Under the pieces are notes generated by a model that saw only the letters and a program-made list of their open reading frames with translations, was not told the DNA's origin and made no database searches. A DNA stretch of 44,440 bases from Alistipes sp. (GTDB lineage Bacteria; Bacteroidota; Bacteroidia; Bacteroidales; Rikenellaceae): contig JAFTVW010000037.1 of NCBI GenBank assembly GCA_017465605.1, forward strand, positions 1-44,440, in the 5' to 3' direction. The position numbers and the translations under genes were made by a program. Shown in pieces: positions 7,987 through 16,415 of this stretch. The stretch's first letter is position 1; every line of letters begins with the position of its first letter.

Positions 7987-10116
7987 ATGAAGACTTCATT
8001 CATAATTTTAGCTGCAACACTACTTATGACAGCTTTTCCTACTCAGGCACAGACTTCCGACAGGCGACTCCTCTCGATGGAAGACGTCATTCTCAATCGT
8101 GAACTCACGCCAAAGACACTGCCAGTACGTTGGATTGGCCAAAGCGACTCATACGCTTGGATTGATGGCACTAATTTGTGTGCAACAGATGCCCGCAACA
8201 ACAAACGTCGCACAATCATTTCGCTCGACGAATTGAATTCGTTGCTCTCAACCTCGTTCAAATCATTCCCAGCCTACACATTCGACGATGAGCAGTCGTT
8301 GGTTGTAGCTGCATTTGGAATGCGCAACACAATCGACTTGAAGAGCCGCACCGTAGTATCGAAACACAAAATTCCCGTAGGTCAGAACCTCACACGTCAA
8401 AGCGGTAAAGGTGGACTCTACGCATACACACGCGACAATAATGTATATTGCTTCGATGGAGAGCGCGAGCACGCCATCACATCGTTTAGCGACCCCAACA
8501 TCGTATGCGGACAAAGTGTAAGCCGCAACGAGTTCGGCATTAGCGGAGGTATCTTCATATCGCCCGATGCCAAGAAGATTGCCTTCTACCAGAAAGATGA
8601 GTCGGCAGTAACCGACTTCCCGCTTTTGGATATCACCACTCGCACCGGTACACTCAAAAACATCAAGTACCCGATGAATGGTATGGCTTCGGAGGTAGTA
8701 AGTTTAGGTATATACGACGTTGCAAGCCGCAAGACTGTGTATGTGGAGGTTACCGATTTCGACAAGGAGCGTTACCTCACCAACATCACTTGGTCACCCG
8801 ACTCAGAGCGAATCTACATTCAGATTCTTGACCGCCCGCAAAAGAACGTTCACCTCAACGTATATAATGCATCAACAGGTAAGTTTATCTCTCAGGTACT
8901 CACCGAGCATAACGACCGCTGGGTTGAGCCTCAGCACCCCTTGGTGTTTATCACAGGTGACCCCACAAAGTTCATCTACTCAACCAACAATCGTGACGGA
9001 TATTGGAATCTTTACCTATGCAACGATGGTGGTGTAATCAAGCGCCTTACCGCAACCGATGCAGATGTAAAATATGTGGCACAAGATGCCAAGAACATCT
9101 ATTACACCTCGGCTGAGGTATCACCTATCGACAACCATCTCTTCAAGGTTGACATTGCCACAGGTAAGCAGACTCAGCTCACAAAAGCAGAGGGCTGGCA
9201 CGATGTGGTTGTAAGTGGTTCGGGCCGTTACTTTGTGGATACATACTCATCGCTCAAAGTACCTCGCGTTGTGGAGATTGGCCGCACAGATGGGAAGCCT
9301 GCGCGTGAGATTTTCCGCGCCGACGACCCAACCGTAGGTTATAATTTTGCAGAGATTTCGCTCGGCTCGGTAAAGAGTGCCGATGGCAAGTACGACAACT
9401 ACTATCGCCTTATCAAACCTCTTGATTTCGACCCCTCGAAGAAATACCCCGTAATCGTGTATGTCTATGGTGGCCCACACTCTCAGATGGTTAAAAACAC
9501 ATATCTCGGCCAGTTGCGTCGCTGGGAGATGTATATGGCACAACGAGGCTATGTGATTTTCGTAATGGACAACCGAGGAACATCGAATCGTGGAGCAGAG
9601 TTTGAGAAGGCTATTCACCGCCAGTGTGGTCAGGCCGAGATGCAAGACCAAGTGGCTGGCTTGAAGTGGTTGATGACCCACGATTGGGTTGATGCAGAGC
9701 GCATTGGAGTACACGGTTGGAGCTACGGTGGATTTATGACCATTTCGCTTATTACCAACTACCCCGACATCTTCAAGGTGGGTGTTGCAGGAGGTCCTGT
9801 AATCGACTGGAAGTGGTATGAGGTGATGTATGGAGAGCGTTATATGGACAACACCCACAACAACCCCGAGGGCTTTGCCAAAACATCGCTCATCAACAAG
9901 GCCAAAGATTTGAAGGGCAAGCTTTTGATTTGTCAGGGTGCAGTTGACCCTGTTGTAGTTTGGGAGCACTCGCTCAGCTTCGTAAGGGAGTGTATCAAGA
10001 ACAATGTTCAGGTTGATTATTTCCCCTACCCTTGTGCCGAGCATAATGTATTTGGCAAGGACGCTGTACACCTTCACCAAAAGATTACAAACTATTTCGA
10101 GGATTATCTTCGATAA
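7987..10116 (+). CDS. Dipeptidyl peptidase IV, S9 family, secreted
   Basis: Periplasmic or surface serine protease that removes X-Pro (or X-Ala) dipeptides from peptides. A Sec signal peptide, MKTSFIILAATLLMTAFPTQAQ, precedes a beta-propeller of about 430 residues and an alpha/beta-hydrolase domain. The catalytic triad is recognisable as S579 in GWSYGG, D654 in QGAVDPVV and H686 in AEHNVFG. At 709 aa it has the usual length of Bacteroidota DPP IV. I chose the ATG at 7987 because a signal peptide begins there and a promoter overlaps the alternative TTG start at 7927. It is monocistronic, with a hairpin after the stop. Other S9 exopeptidases are possible, but the overall pattern fits DPP IV best. 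Confidence 0.88.
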   Translation: MKTSFIILAATLLMTAFPTQAQTSDRRLLSMEDVILNRELTPKTLPVRWIGQSDSYAWIDGTNLCATDARNNKRRTIISLDELNSLLSTSFKSFPAYTFDDEQSLVVAAFGMRNTIDLKSRTVVSKHKIPVGQNLTRQSGKGGLYAYTRDNNVYCFDGEREHAITSFSDPNIVCGQSVSRNEFGISGGIFISPDAKKIAFYQKDESAVTDFPLLDITTRTGTLKNIKYPMNGMASEVVSLGIYDVASRKTVYVEVTDFDKERYLTNITWSPDSERIYIQILDRPQKNVHLNVYNASTGKFISQVLTEHNDRWVEPQHPLVFITGDPTKFIYSTNNRDGYWNLYLCNDGGVIKRLTATDADVKYVAQDAKNIYYTSAEVSPIDNHLFKVDIATGKQTQLTKAEGWHDVVVSGSGRYFVDTYSSLKVPRVVEIGRTDGKPAREIFRADDPTVGYNFAEISLGSVKSADGKYDNYYRLIKPLDFDPSKKYPVIVYVYGGPHSQMVKNTYLGQLRRWEMYMAQRGYVIFVMDNRGTSNRGAEFEKAIHRQCGQAEMQDQVAGLKWLMTHDWVDAERIGVHGWSYGGFMTISLITNYPDIFKVGVAGGPVIDWKWYEVMYGERYMDNTHNNPEGFAKTSLINKAKDLKGKLLICQGAVDPVVVWEHSLSFVRECIKNNVQVDYFPYPCAEHNVFGKDAVHLHQKITNYFEDYLR

Positions 10117-10136
10117 TAAGTTTTCGATATTATGTA

Positions 10137-10165
10137 GCGACCGACGTAAAATTTGCGTCGGTCGT
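10137..10165 (+). terminator. Hairpin after the dipeptidyl peptidase gene
   Basis: GCGACCGACG (10137-10146) pairs with CGTCGGTCGT (10156-10165) to make a 10-bp stem with a 9-nt loop, 20 nt after the stop codon. No T-run follows, so it may protect the 3' end rather than terminate on its own. The rest of the gap up to the tatA promoter shows nothing recognisable apart from the 12-bp palindrome CGTTATATAACG at 10168. Confidence 0.5.
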
Positions 10166-10343
10166 TGCGTTATATAACGTAAGATTCGCCTGCACAATTG
10201 CGCCCAATTTTAGTCAAAAAATATGCCATCGTACTATGACAACAAGTTTCAAACCCACTAAAACTCAAAGCCATATCAAATACCCAAATCTCGACCACAC
10301 AATCTTGACCACACTATGCTATGCATAAAAATATCTCGTAAAG

Positions 10344-10375
10344 TTGTAAAAGTCATTTTTTATTTATAACTTTCG
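10344..10375 (+). promoter_or_regulatory. Candidate promoter of the tatAC operon
   Basis: TTG (10344-10346) and TAACTTTCG (10367-10375) are spaced 20 nt apart and resemble the other -33/-7 pairs here. The leader to the tatA ATG would be about 45 nt. Confidence 0.5.
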
Positions 10376-10427
10376 GGTTGAAAAGTCACATAAATATTTT
10401 ATTAATAAATTTAAAAACATAACTATT

Positions 10428-10640
10428 ATGGAATTTTTGTTTATTGGTGGAATCGGCGCACAGGAGCTTATTCTTATCGTACTTGTTCTTTTGCTTTTGT
10501 TTGGTGGTAAGAAGTTGCCAGAGCTGATGCGCGGAGCAGGTCGTGGTATTCGCGAGTTCAAGGACGCAGTAAACACCGCAGCTAAGGACGACGACACAAA
10601 GCCTGAGGCTAAGATCGAGAAGACTGAGAAGACCGAGTAA
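10428..10640 (+). CDS. tatA: Sec-independent translocase protein TatA
   Basis: Pore-forming subunit of the twin-arginine translocase in the inner membrane. A single N-terminal membrane helix (about residues 10-25) is followed by the family signature LFGGKKLPELMRGAGRGIREFK, then a short charged tail. The 70-aa length and the FG-xx-KLPEL hinge fit TatA/TatE better than TatB. No tatB is visible, in keeping with minimal TatA-TatC systems in which TatA serves both roles. tatC begins 39 nt downstream. Confidence 0.93.
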   Translation: MEFLFIGGIGAQELILIVLVLLLLFGGKKLPELMRGAGRGIREFKDAVNTAAKDDDTKPEAKIEKTEKTE

Positions 10641-10679
10641 ACACTGTAATCAAATATAATTCAGTCAGTAAGGTAAGAG

Positions 10680-11858
10680 ATGAGTAATCAGCGTCCTGTA
10701 AATGATGATGCGGAGATGACCTTCGGCGAACACCTCGACGAAATTCGCAAAATCCTTGTTCGTGTAGTTGTTGTATTTGTACTGCTTTTTATTGTACTAT
10801 TCGCAATAAAGGGTATCGTACTCGACATTGTATTCGCGCCAATCCGTGAAACATTCCCCACTAATCGCCTGTTCAATTTTATGGCCGACTTGCTGGGCTC
10901 GGATACTCTACGAATACACCCCGACAACGTGGAGCTCTTCAACAACAAGATGGCAGGACAGTTTATGCTCCACATCAAGAGTTCATTTATTGGCGCATTC
11001 ATCATCGCATTCCCTTATCTGATTTGGGAGCTTTGGCTCTTCGTCAAGCCCGCTATCCCTGCACAACAACGCAAGCAGAGTATCCGCTACGCCATCGAGA
11101 CCCCCATTTGGTTTGTGATGGGTCTTTTGTTCGGATACTACATCATTGCCCCATTGGCTATCAACTTCTTGGGTAACTATCAGGTTAGCGACCAGATTAG
11201 TAACATTATCGATGTAAGCTCGTTCCTTACAACCGTTCTTAGCGTTTCGTTTGCAGCTGCCGTTTCGTTCCAGCTACCGTTGCTGATTAGATTGTTGGCT
11301 ACAATTGGAGTGGTTTCGTCGCAGGGTATGCGTCAGTATCGCAAGATAGCCGTTGCAGCATTGCTTATTTTTGCCGCTATCATCACACCACCCGATATAG
11401 TAAGTCAGGTCTTGATTTTCATTCCTTGTTATGCACTCTATGAGTACGGAATCACCATTGCGTCACGCATTGAGGCCCGCCGAGCTAAGGAGGAGGCTAA
11501 GTATCAAGCTATGATAGCAGCCGAGAAGGCTAAGGCCGAAGAAGAGGCACGCCTAAAAGCCGAGCAGGAGCAAAAGGAGCAACAAGAGCAGAAGGCAAAC
11601 GAGCAGGAGGGAGAGGACAAACAAGATGAGCCACAGGAGCCATCAGATGAGCCACAAGAGCAGACTGACACAAACGTCGATAACGGCTCTGCCGAGCAGG
11701 AGCTACCATTCGAGGATAACCCGCACGCATTAGAGACTATACTCGGAGGTGGTGCAGATGCCTCGTATAATTCAGACTTCAATGGTCGCCGAAACATAAC
11801 ATTTGGCGTGGTTGAAGACCCAGAGCAGACTTCAACCAACGACGAGACTAAGGCATAA
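10680..11858 (+). CDS. tatC: Sec-independent translocase protein TatC with a long acidic tail
   Basis: Receptor subunit of the twin-arginine translocase that recognises RR signal peptides. The N-terminal TFGEHLDEIRKILVR matches the conserved cytoplasmic start of TatC (F-x-x-H-L-x-E-L/I-R). Several membrane helices follow up to about residue 262, with FxYYxxxPxAxxF-like segments preserved. Unlike most TatC proteins (about 250-270 aa), this one is 392 aa because of a C-terminal tail from about R263. The tail starts as a Lys/Ala/Glu-rich likely coiled coil and becomes Gln/Glu/Asp-rich and probably disordered. It would lie in the cytoplasm. The next gene starts 8 nt after the stop. Confidence 0.92.
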   Translation: MSNQRPVNDDAEMTFGEHLDEIRKILVRVVVVFVLLFIVLFAIKGIVLDIVFAPIRETFPTNRLFNFMADLLGSDTLRIHPDNVELFNNKMAGQFMLHIKSSFIGAFIIAFPYLIWELWLFVKPAIPAQQRKQSIRYAIETPIWFVMGLLFGYYIIAPLAINFLGNYQVSDQISNIIDVSSFLTTVLSVSFAAAVSFQLPLLIRLLATIGVVSSQGMRQYRKIAVAALLIFAAIITPPDIVSQVLIFIPCYALYEYGITIASRIEARRAKEEAKYQAMIAAEKAKAEEEARLKAEQEQKEQQEQKANEQEGEDKQDEPQEPSDEPQEQTDTNVDNGSAEQELPFEDNPHALETILGGGADASYNSDFNGRRNITFGVVEDPEQTSTNDETKA

Positions 11859-11866
11859 AGCAGACT

Positions 11867-12889
11867 ATGGACAGACTCTCATTCTTTAAGCAGGGCCTAT
11901 CCTCTGTATTGGAAGCCACAAGTTCATTGATAGGGATAAAAAAAGCCGCCGACTCATTCACAGAGGCAGTCAATGATGCATTGAGCGAGGTGCGAACCAA
12001 TATTGGAATACACCTCCCCTCACTCGACAACGAGATGTACGCTGGTGCTGAGACAACGCTCGACACGATTGGTCAGCTCGGATTTACTGCAATCGAGGTA
12101 AGCGCATTCTATCGTGGCAAGGTTCACCTTCTGCCTCCTGCAGAATTTAAGGCCTTAGCCAAGAAGGCGGGGTTGAAAATCACAGCTGCCTACCTCACAA
12201 AGGGCCCAACACTAACTCCCGAAGAGAGGGCCAATTACGCATCGTCGAAGGCAGAAACAGAGGAGAATGTGGAGCAGGAACGCAGAAATACAGGTGATAA
12301 TGAAAATCCAACCGTAGAGCCTGCCGAGATAAACAACACCAAGCAAGTCAAAGACCCCGACACCGAGTGGTGGGAAGAGGCTATTGAGACATACAAGCAG
12401 CTTGGTTGCAAGTATTTGTCACTTGCATACCAACCCGAGGGCGATAGCGATAAGGCGATAGATGATTTCGTGGCGTACGTCAGTCTAATTAAGGCTATTG
12501 CAACAAAAGAAGGTATGCAGCTATGCTTTCACCCAACGACTGCAACCCTTGTACCGCAAAACGGAGTATCCGCTCTTGATAAGATTGCTGAACGATGCGA
12601 TGCCGAAACGCTCTTACTGGAAATTGACACCTTCGAGGCTGAACAGGCAGGAATTGATGCTCGTGAACTGATGAAACACTTTGGCAAACGCGTAGCACTC
12701 CTCCACCTGCACGACGAATATAACGTGGGCGATAGCGGCCGAATAGATTTTGATGCCACTATTAAAGAGGCCTCGCGACTCGGAATTGAGAATATATATA
12801 TAGAGGTACACAACTTTGTGCAGCCACCTATTAACTGCATCGAAAAAAGTATCTACTACGTCGAGTCGTTGCCGAGTATAAATTACTAA
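11867..12889 (+). CDS. Sugar phosphate isomerase/epimerase-like TIM-barrel protein
   Basis: A xylose-isomerase-like TIM-barrel protein, probably a metal-dependent sugar isomerase or epimerase. Barrel segments include GFTAIEVSAFYRGK, YLSLAYQPEG, LCFHPTTATLV, LLEIDTFEAEQAG, LLHLHDEYN and IYIEVHNF, whose Glu, His and Asp residues are the likely metal ligands. Two things are odd. Residues 1-45 form an extension beginning MDRLSFFKQG, like a Tat motif lacking the second Arg, followed by only a weakly hydrophobic stretch. A low-complexity Glu/Asn-rich insertion lies at about 125-165. It is spaced 8 nt from tatC. Genes of this family often neighbour Gfo/Idh/MocA oxidoreductases and DUF1080 proteins, as here, which suggests a role in the same sugar pathway. 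The substrate is unknown. Confidence 0.78.
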   Translation: MDRLSFFKQGLSSVLEATSSLIGIKKAADSFTEAVNDALSEVRTNIGIHLPSLDNEMYAGAETTLDTIGQLGFTAIEVSAFYRGKVHLLPPAEFKALAKKAGLKITAAYLTKGPTLTPEERANYASSKAETEENVEQERRNTGDNENPTVEPAEINNTKQVKDPDTEWWEEAIETYKQLGCKYLSLAYQPEGDSDKAIDDFVAYVSLIKAIATKEGMQLCFHPTTATLVPQNGVSALDKIAERCDAETLLLEIDTFEAEQAGIDARELMKHFGKRVALLHLHDEYNVGDSGRIDFDATIKEASRLGIENIYIEVHNFVQPPINCIEKSIYYVESLPSINY

Positions 12890-13008
12890 CCTCAACCCAA
12901 TAATAGTTAAGGGCCAAAGTTTGAAAGACAATTTGAAACACAAATAGAATAAGAGATATAAATATTCAATATCTAAATCAATTTATTAACCTAAAAAATT
13001 TAACAACT

Positions 13009-14490
13009 ATGTCAAAGAAAATTTCTAGAGCTGACTTCTTGAAGGCCTCTTCAGCAGGTTTGGCAGCAATGACAGTTGTCCCCAACAATGTAATGGGTGC
13101 AGCTTTTGGTCACAAGTCTCCATCTGACAAGTTGAACATCGCAGCCGTAGGTATTGGTGGTATGGGTAATGCTAACATCAATGCCGTAAAGAAGACTGAG
13201 AACATCGTTGCATTGTGTGATACCGACTGGGGTTACGCAAAGAACGTTTTCAATGCTTTCCCAAAGGCTAAGCGTTTCTGGGACTGGCGCGAGATGTACG
13301 ATAAGGCAGCTAACGAGTTTGACGCTGTGATTTGTGCAACTCCCGACCACACTCACGCTCTTGTATCGGCTTACGCTATGGAGCTCGGCAAGCACGTTTA
13401 CTGCCAGAAGCCTCTTACTCACTCAGTTTATGAGTCACGCCTTTTGACTAAGCTCGCTGCTAAGCATCAGGTTGCAACTCAGATGGGTAATCAGGGTTCT
13501 TCTCACGTTGGCGTTGAGACTGTATGTAACTGGATTTGGAATGGTGAGATTGGTGAGGTAACTCGCGTTGACGCTTTCACCGACCGTCCAATTTGGCCAC
13601 AGGGTTTGATGAAGCCCGATAAGGTTGACCCAATTCCCGACACTTTGAAGTGGGATTTGTTCCTCGGCCCAGCTCCCTACCGTCCATATAACCAGATTTA
13701 TCAGCCTTGGAACTGGCGTGGCTGGTGGGACTTCGGTACAGGTGCTTTGGGTGATATGGCTTGCCATATTCTCCACCCCGTATTCAAGGCTCTCCAATTG
13801 CGTTATCCCGACACAGTTCAGGGTTCTTCTACATCACTTCTTACAGATTGCGCTCCACAGGCTGAGTATGTACAGTACACATTCCCAGAGCGTGGTAAGA
13901 TTCACAAGTGCAAGTTGCCAGCAGTTACAGTTAACTGGTACGATGGCGGCTTGAAGCCTGAGCGTCCTGCTGGTATGGAGCCCGGTATGGATCTTAACAT
14001 CAAGGGTGGCGGTGGTGCCCTCATTTTCTACGGTACAAAGGATACATTGATTTGCGGTTGCTACGGTGCTAACCCATTCCTTTTGTCAGGTCGTACTCCT
14101 AAGGTTCCCGAGCGTGCGCGCCACGTCGAGCTCTCTCACGAGATGGATTGGGTACGTGCTTGTAAGGAGTCAAAGGAGAACCGCGTGATGACTAACTCTG
14201 ACTTCTCTGAGGCTGGTCCATTCAACGAGATGGTTGTAATGGGTGTATTGGGTGTTCGCTTGCAGAACTTGCACAAGATCCTCAACTGGGACGGCGAGAA
14301 TATGCGCTTCACTAACATCGGTCCAGATGAGACTATCCGCATCATGATTGAGGACGGATTCTCAGTTAAGGACGGTCACCCAACATTCAACAAGCGTTAC
14401 ACAGATCCTATCAATGCACAGCAGTTCGCAGCTGAGCTTATCAAGCACAACTACCGTGCAGGTTGGAACTTGCCTAATATGCCTAAATAA
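13009..14490 (+). CDS. Gfo/Idh/MocA-family oxidoreductase with Tat-like leader
   Basis: NAD(P)-dependent sugar oxidoreductase. The Rossmann motif is AVGIGGMGNANI near residue 50, and the catalytic-region lysine sits in YCQKPLTHS (EKP in most relatives) near residue 135. The N-terminus, with ISRADFLKASSAG followed by a hydrophobic stretch, copies a twin-arginine signal (SRRxFLK) except that the second Arg is Ala. Export with bound cofactor by the neighbouring TatAC is therefore plausible but not certain. A DUF1080 gene follows 26 nt later, a pairing known from 3-keto-glycoside metabolism in gut Bacteroidota, where an oxidoreductase oxidises the sugar C3 before the glycosidic bond is cleaved. 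Codon use (AAG, GAG, GCT, GGT, CGT) is as biased as in rpsO and pnp, implying high expression. Confidence 0.85.
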   Translation: MSKKISRADFLKASSAGLAAMTVVPNNVMGAAFGHKSPSDKLNIAAVGIGGMGNANINAVKKTENIVALCDTDWGYAKNVFNAFPKAKRFWDWREMYDKAANEFDAVICATPDHTHALVSAYAMELGKHVYCQKPLTHSVYESRLLTKLAAKHQVATQMGNQGSSHVGVETVCNWIWNGEIGEVTRVDAFTDRPIWPQGLMKPDKVDPIPDTLKWDLFLGPAPYRPYNQIYQPWNWRGWWDFGTGALGDMACHILHPVFKALQLRYPDTVQGSSTSLLTDCAPQAEYVQYTFPERGKIHKCKLPAVTVNWYDGGLKPERPAGMEPGMDLNIKGGGGALIFYGTKDTLICGCYGANPFLLSGRTPKVPERARHVELSHEMDWVRACKESKENRVMTNSDFSEAGPFNEMVVMGVLGVRLQNLHKILNWDGENMRFTNIGPDETIRIMIEDGFSVKDGHPTFNKRYTDPINAQQFAAELIKHNYRAGWNLPNMPK

Positions 14491-14516
14491 TTGAGTAACA
14501 ACAAAAACAAAAGATT

Positions 14517-15269
14517 ATGAAAAAAATATTAATGTTGGCAGCTATGGTATCAATGCTCGTAGGTTGCGGTGGACCAAAGGAAGACCCTAACACTATCGTA
14601 TTGTTCGACGGTACATCATTGGAGGGTTGGCGTGGTTACGGTAAGGATCACGTTCCTTCACGTTGGACTATCGAGGACGGCTGCTTGAAGTTTACAGGTT
14701 CAGGCGGTGGCGAAGCTCAGACTGGCGAGGGTGGCGATATTATCTACGCTGCTCAGAAGTTCAAGAACTTCGAGTTGGAGCTCGAATGGAAGATTTCAAA
14801 GGGTGGTAACTCTGGTATCTTCTATCTCGCACAGGAGGTTAAGAACGATAAGGGCGGCTGGGAGCCAATCTACGTTTCAGCTCCTGAGTGTCAGGTACTT
14901 GACAACGAGCGTCACCCCGACGCTAAGTTGGGTATCGACGGTAACCGTCAGTCATCTTCACTCTACGATATGATTCCTGCAAAGCCACAGAACTCTAAGC
15001 CTGCTGGCGAGTGGAACAAGGTGAAGATTATGGTTTACAAAGGCACTGTTGTTCACTTCCAGAACGATGTTCCTGTTGTAGAGTATCACTTGTGGACTCC
15101 ACAGTGGACTGAGATGTTGCAGAAGTCAAAGTTCTCTGAGGAGAAGTGGCCTGTTGCATTCAAGTTGCTCAACAACTGCGGTGGTGAGAACCACGAGGGT
15201 TACATCGGCTTCCAGGATCACGGTGACGATGTATGGTTCCGTAACATCAAGGTTAAGGTTTTGGAGTAA
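14517..15269 (+). CDS. DUF1080 lipoprotein, 3-keto-glycoside hydrolase family
   Basis: A lipoprotein (MLVGC lipobox near residue 16) carrying a single concanavalin-like DUF1080 domain. Family motifs seen are IVLFDGTSLEGW, DGCLKFTG, FKNFELELEWKIS, NSGIFYL, EWNKVKIMVYKG and GYIGFQDHGDDVWFRNIKV. Characterised members hydrolyse or lyse 3-keto-glycosides, so it probably acts in the periplasm or on the surface on sugars oxidised by the preceding oxidoreductase. That assignment is inferred from family and position, and the substrate is not known. Its strongly biased codon use matches its upstream partner. A perfect 17-bp terminator follows. Confidence 0.85.
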   Translation: MKKILMLAAMVSMLVGCGGPKEDPNTIVLFDGTSLEGWRGYGKDHVPSRWTIEDGCLKFTGSGGGEAQTGEGGDIIYAAQKFKNFELELEWKISKGGNSGIFYLAQEVKNDKGGWEPIYVSAPECQVLDNERHPDAKLGIDGNRQSSSLYDMIPAKPQNSKPAGEWNKVKIMVYKGTVVHFQNDVPVVEYHLWTPQWTEMLQKSKFSEEKWPVAFKLLNNCGGENHEGYIGFQDHGDDVWFRNIKVKVLE

Positions 15270-15286
15270 TCCTTACTTTCACCATA

Positions 15287-15323
15287 AATAAAAGCTGTCA
15301 GGCTCGGCCTGACAGCTTTTATT
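15287..15323. terminator. Strong bidirectional terminator
   Basis: A perfect 17-bp inverted repeat (15287-15303 and 15307-15323) with core AAAAGCTGTCAGGC and loop TCG. T-runs on both strands allow it to stop the DUF1080 operon and, from the other side, the AraC gene. Confidence 0.92.
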
Positions 15324-15416
15324 GTAATTATACGGTAATGTGGGTGAGATAGGCAATATGAAAAAATGGGTAATGGTGTCAATCCTTTCGGACTCCTATA
15401 TTTCGATTGCTGTGAT

Positions 15417-16322
15417 TTAGTGCGACGCCTTGTAACGCGATGGAGAGATTCCAACACGCTGCTTGAAATACTTTCCGAAGAATGACTGCGATACGAAATT
15501 AAGTCGCTGCGACACCTCCAAAATACTCAATCCCGACTGTTTCAACAATGCCTTAGCCTTACGAATAATAGCATCATCAATCACCTTCGAGGCATTCTTT
15601 CCGGTACGGGTCTTACATATCAGCGAAAGATACTTAGGAGTGATATCAAGCTGGCGAGCATAATACTCCACACTATGCTCACGCTCGCAATTCTCATTGA
15701 GAAGCATAATAAAGCGTGACAATAACTTATCGCCTTTTGTTGAGCCAATATTATGCGCCTCCTGCGAAGCATACTTACCCAAAATAGAGGTGAGAGTAAA
15801 GAAGAATGCGCTGAAAAGCGACATCACAACTCTATCGCGATATACCGAATCGTTCTTTACAATCGACGACGAGAGCAATGCAGCTATACCGTGCAGGCTA
15901 TCTATATCACTTGGTGACACAGGCATACAAGGCATAAGCGAAACCATCAATTGCGCATTCATATAATCCGTAACATCGACATTGATAGAATCGACGAAAC
16001 TTCGAGAAAAGGTTATCAGATAACCCATACACGCCTTGCTGCACTTGAAATTAGTAATTACAGAATCTTCGTTAACCAAGAAAAGATAATCCTTGCGCAA
16101 CTCACAACTGCGACCATTAATCTTTACCTTGGCCGTACCGTTGCATATAATACCCACAGTGACTCCACCCTCGATAGTGCGAGGGTTACCCTCCATCGAT
16201 CTAAACTGAATCAACGGCGACATTGCAAAATCATTAGACCTAAATCCCTCCTCAGAAAAATGTTTTCTAATTTTTGAAATTGAGATTTTACTTACTTGTT
16301 CTTGTTCAATCTTTCGCTCCAT
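15417..16322 (-). CDS. AraC-family transcriptional regulator
   Basis: DNA-binding regulator. The C-terminal roughly 100 residues contain the two helix-turn-helix units of the AraC family: LDITPKYLSLICKTRTGK and the signature ILEVSQRLNFVSQSFFGKYFKQRVGISPSRYK. The N-terminal roughly 190 residues look like a cupin-type sensing domain (VGIICNGTAKVKINGRSCELRKDYLFLVNEDS) of the kind that binds small molecules. It faces the oxidoreductase/DUF1080 operon across a terminator, so regulation of that operon is possible but unproven. No clear promoter was seen upstream. Confidence 0.88.
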   Translation of the reverse strand: MERKIEQEQVSKISISKIRKHFSEEGFRSNDFAMSPLIQFRSMEGNPRTIEGGVTVGIICNGTAKVKINGRSCELRKDYLFLVNEDSVITNFKCSKACMGYLITFSRSFVDSINVDVTDYMNAQLMVSLMPCMPVSPSDIDSLHGIAALLSSSIVKNDSVYRDRVVMSLFSAFFFTLTSILGKYASQEAHNIGSTKGDKLLSRFIMLLNENCEREHSVEYYARQLDITPKYLSLICKTRTGKNASKVIDDAIIRKAKALLKQSGLSILEVSQRLNFVSQSFFGKYFKQRVGISPSRYKASH

Positions 16323-16415
16323 ATTCTAATGATTATAGGTTACTGTCAATTACTCCTTTCTCCTATACCTAATATCTATAATCTATCCCTAACGTATCCA
16401 AATATTAAATCTTCT

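Noticed and set aside
9247-10197. 316-codon open frame on the minus strand
   Set aside because: It is antisense to the dipeptidyl peptidase gene, whose catalytic motifs are clear; the antisense product has no recognisable features.
11504-11839. 111-codon Ser/Cys-rich frame on the minus strand
   Set aside because: It is the antisense of the Gln/Glu-rich TatC tail, and the low-complexity composition follows from that.
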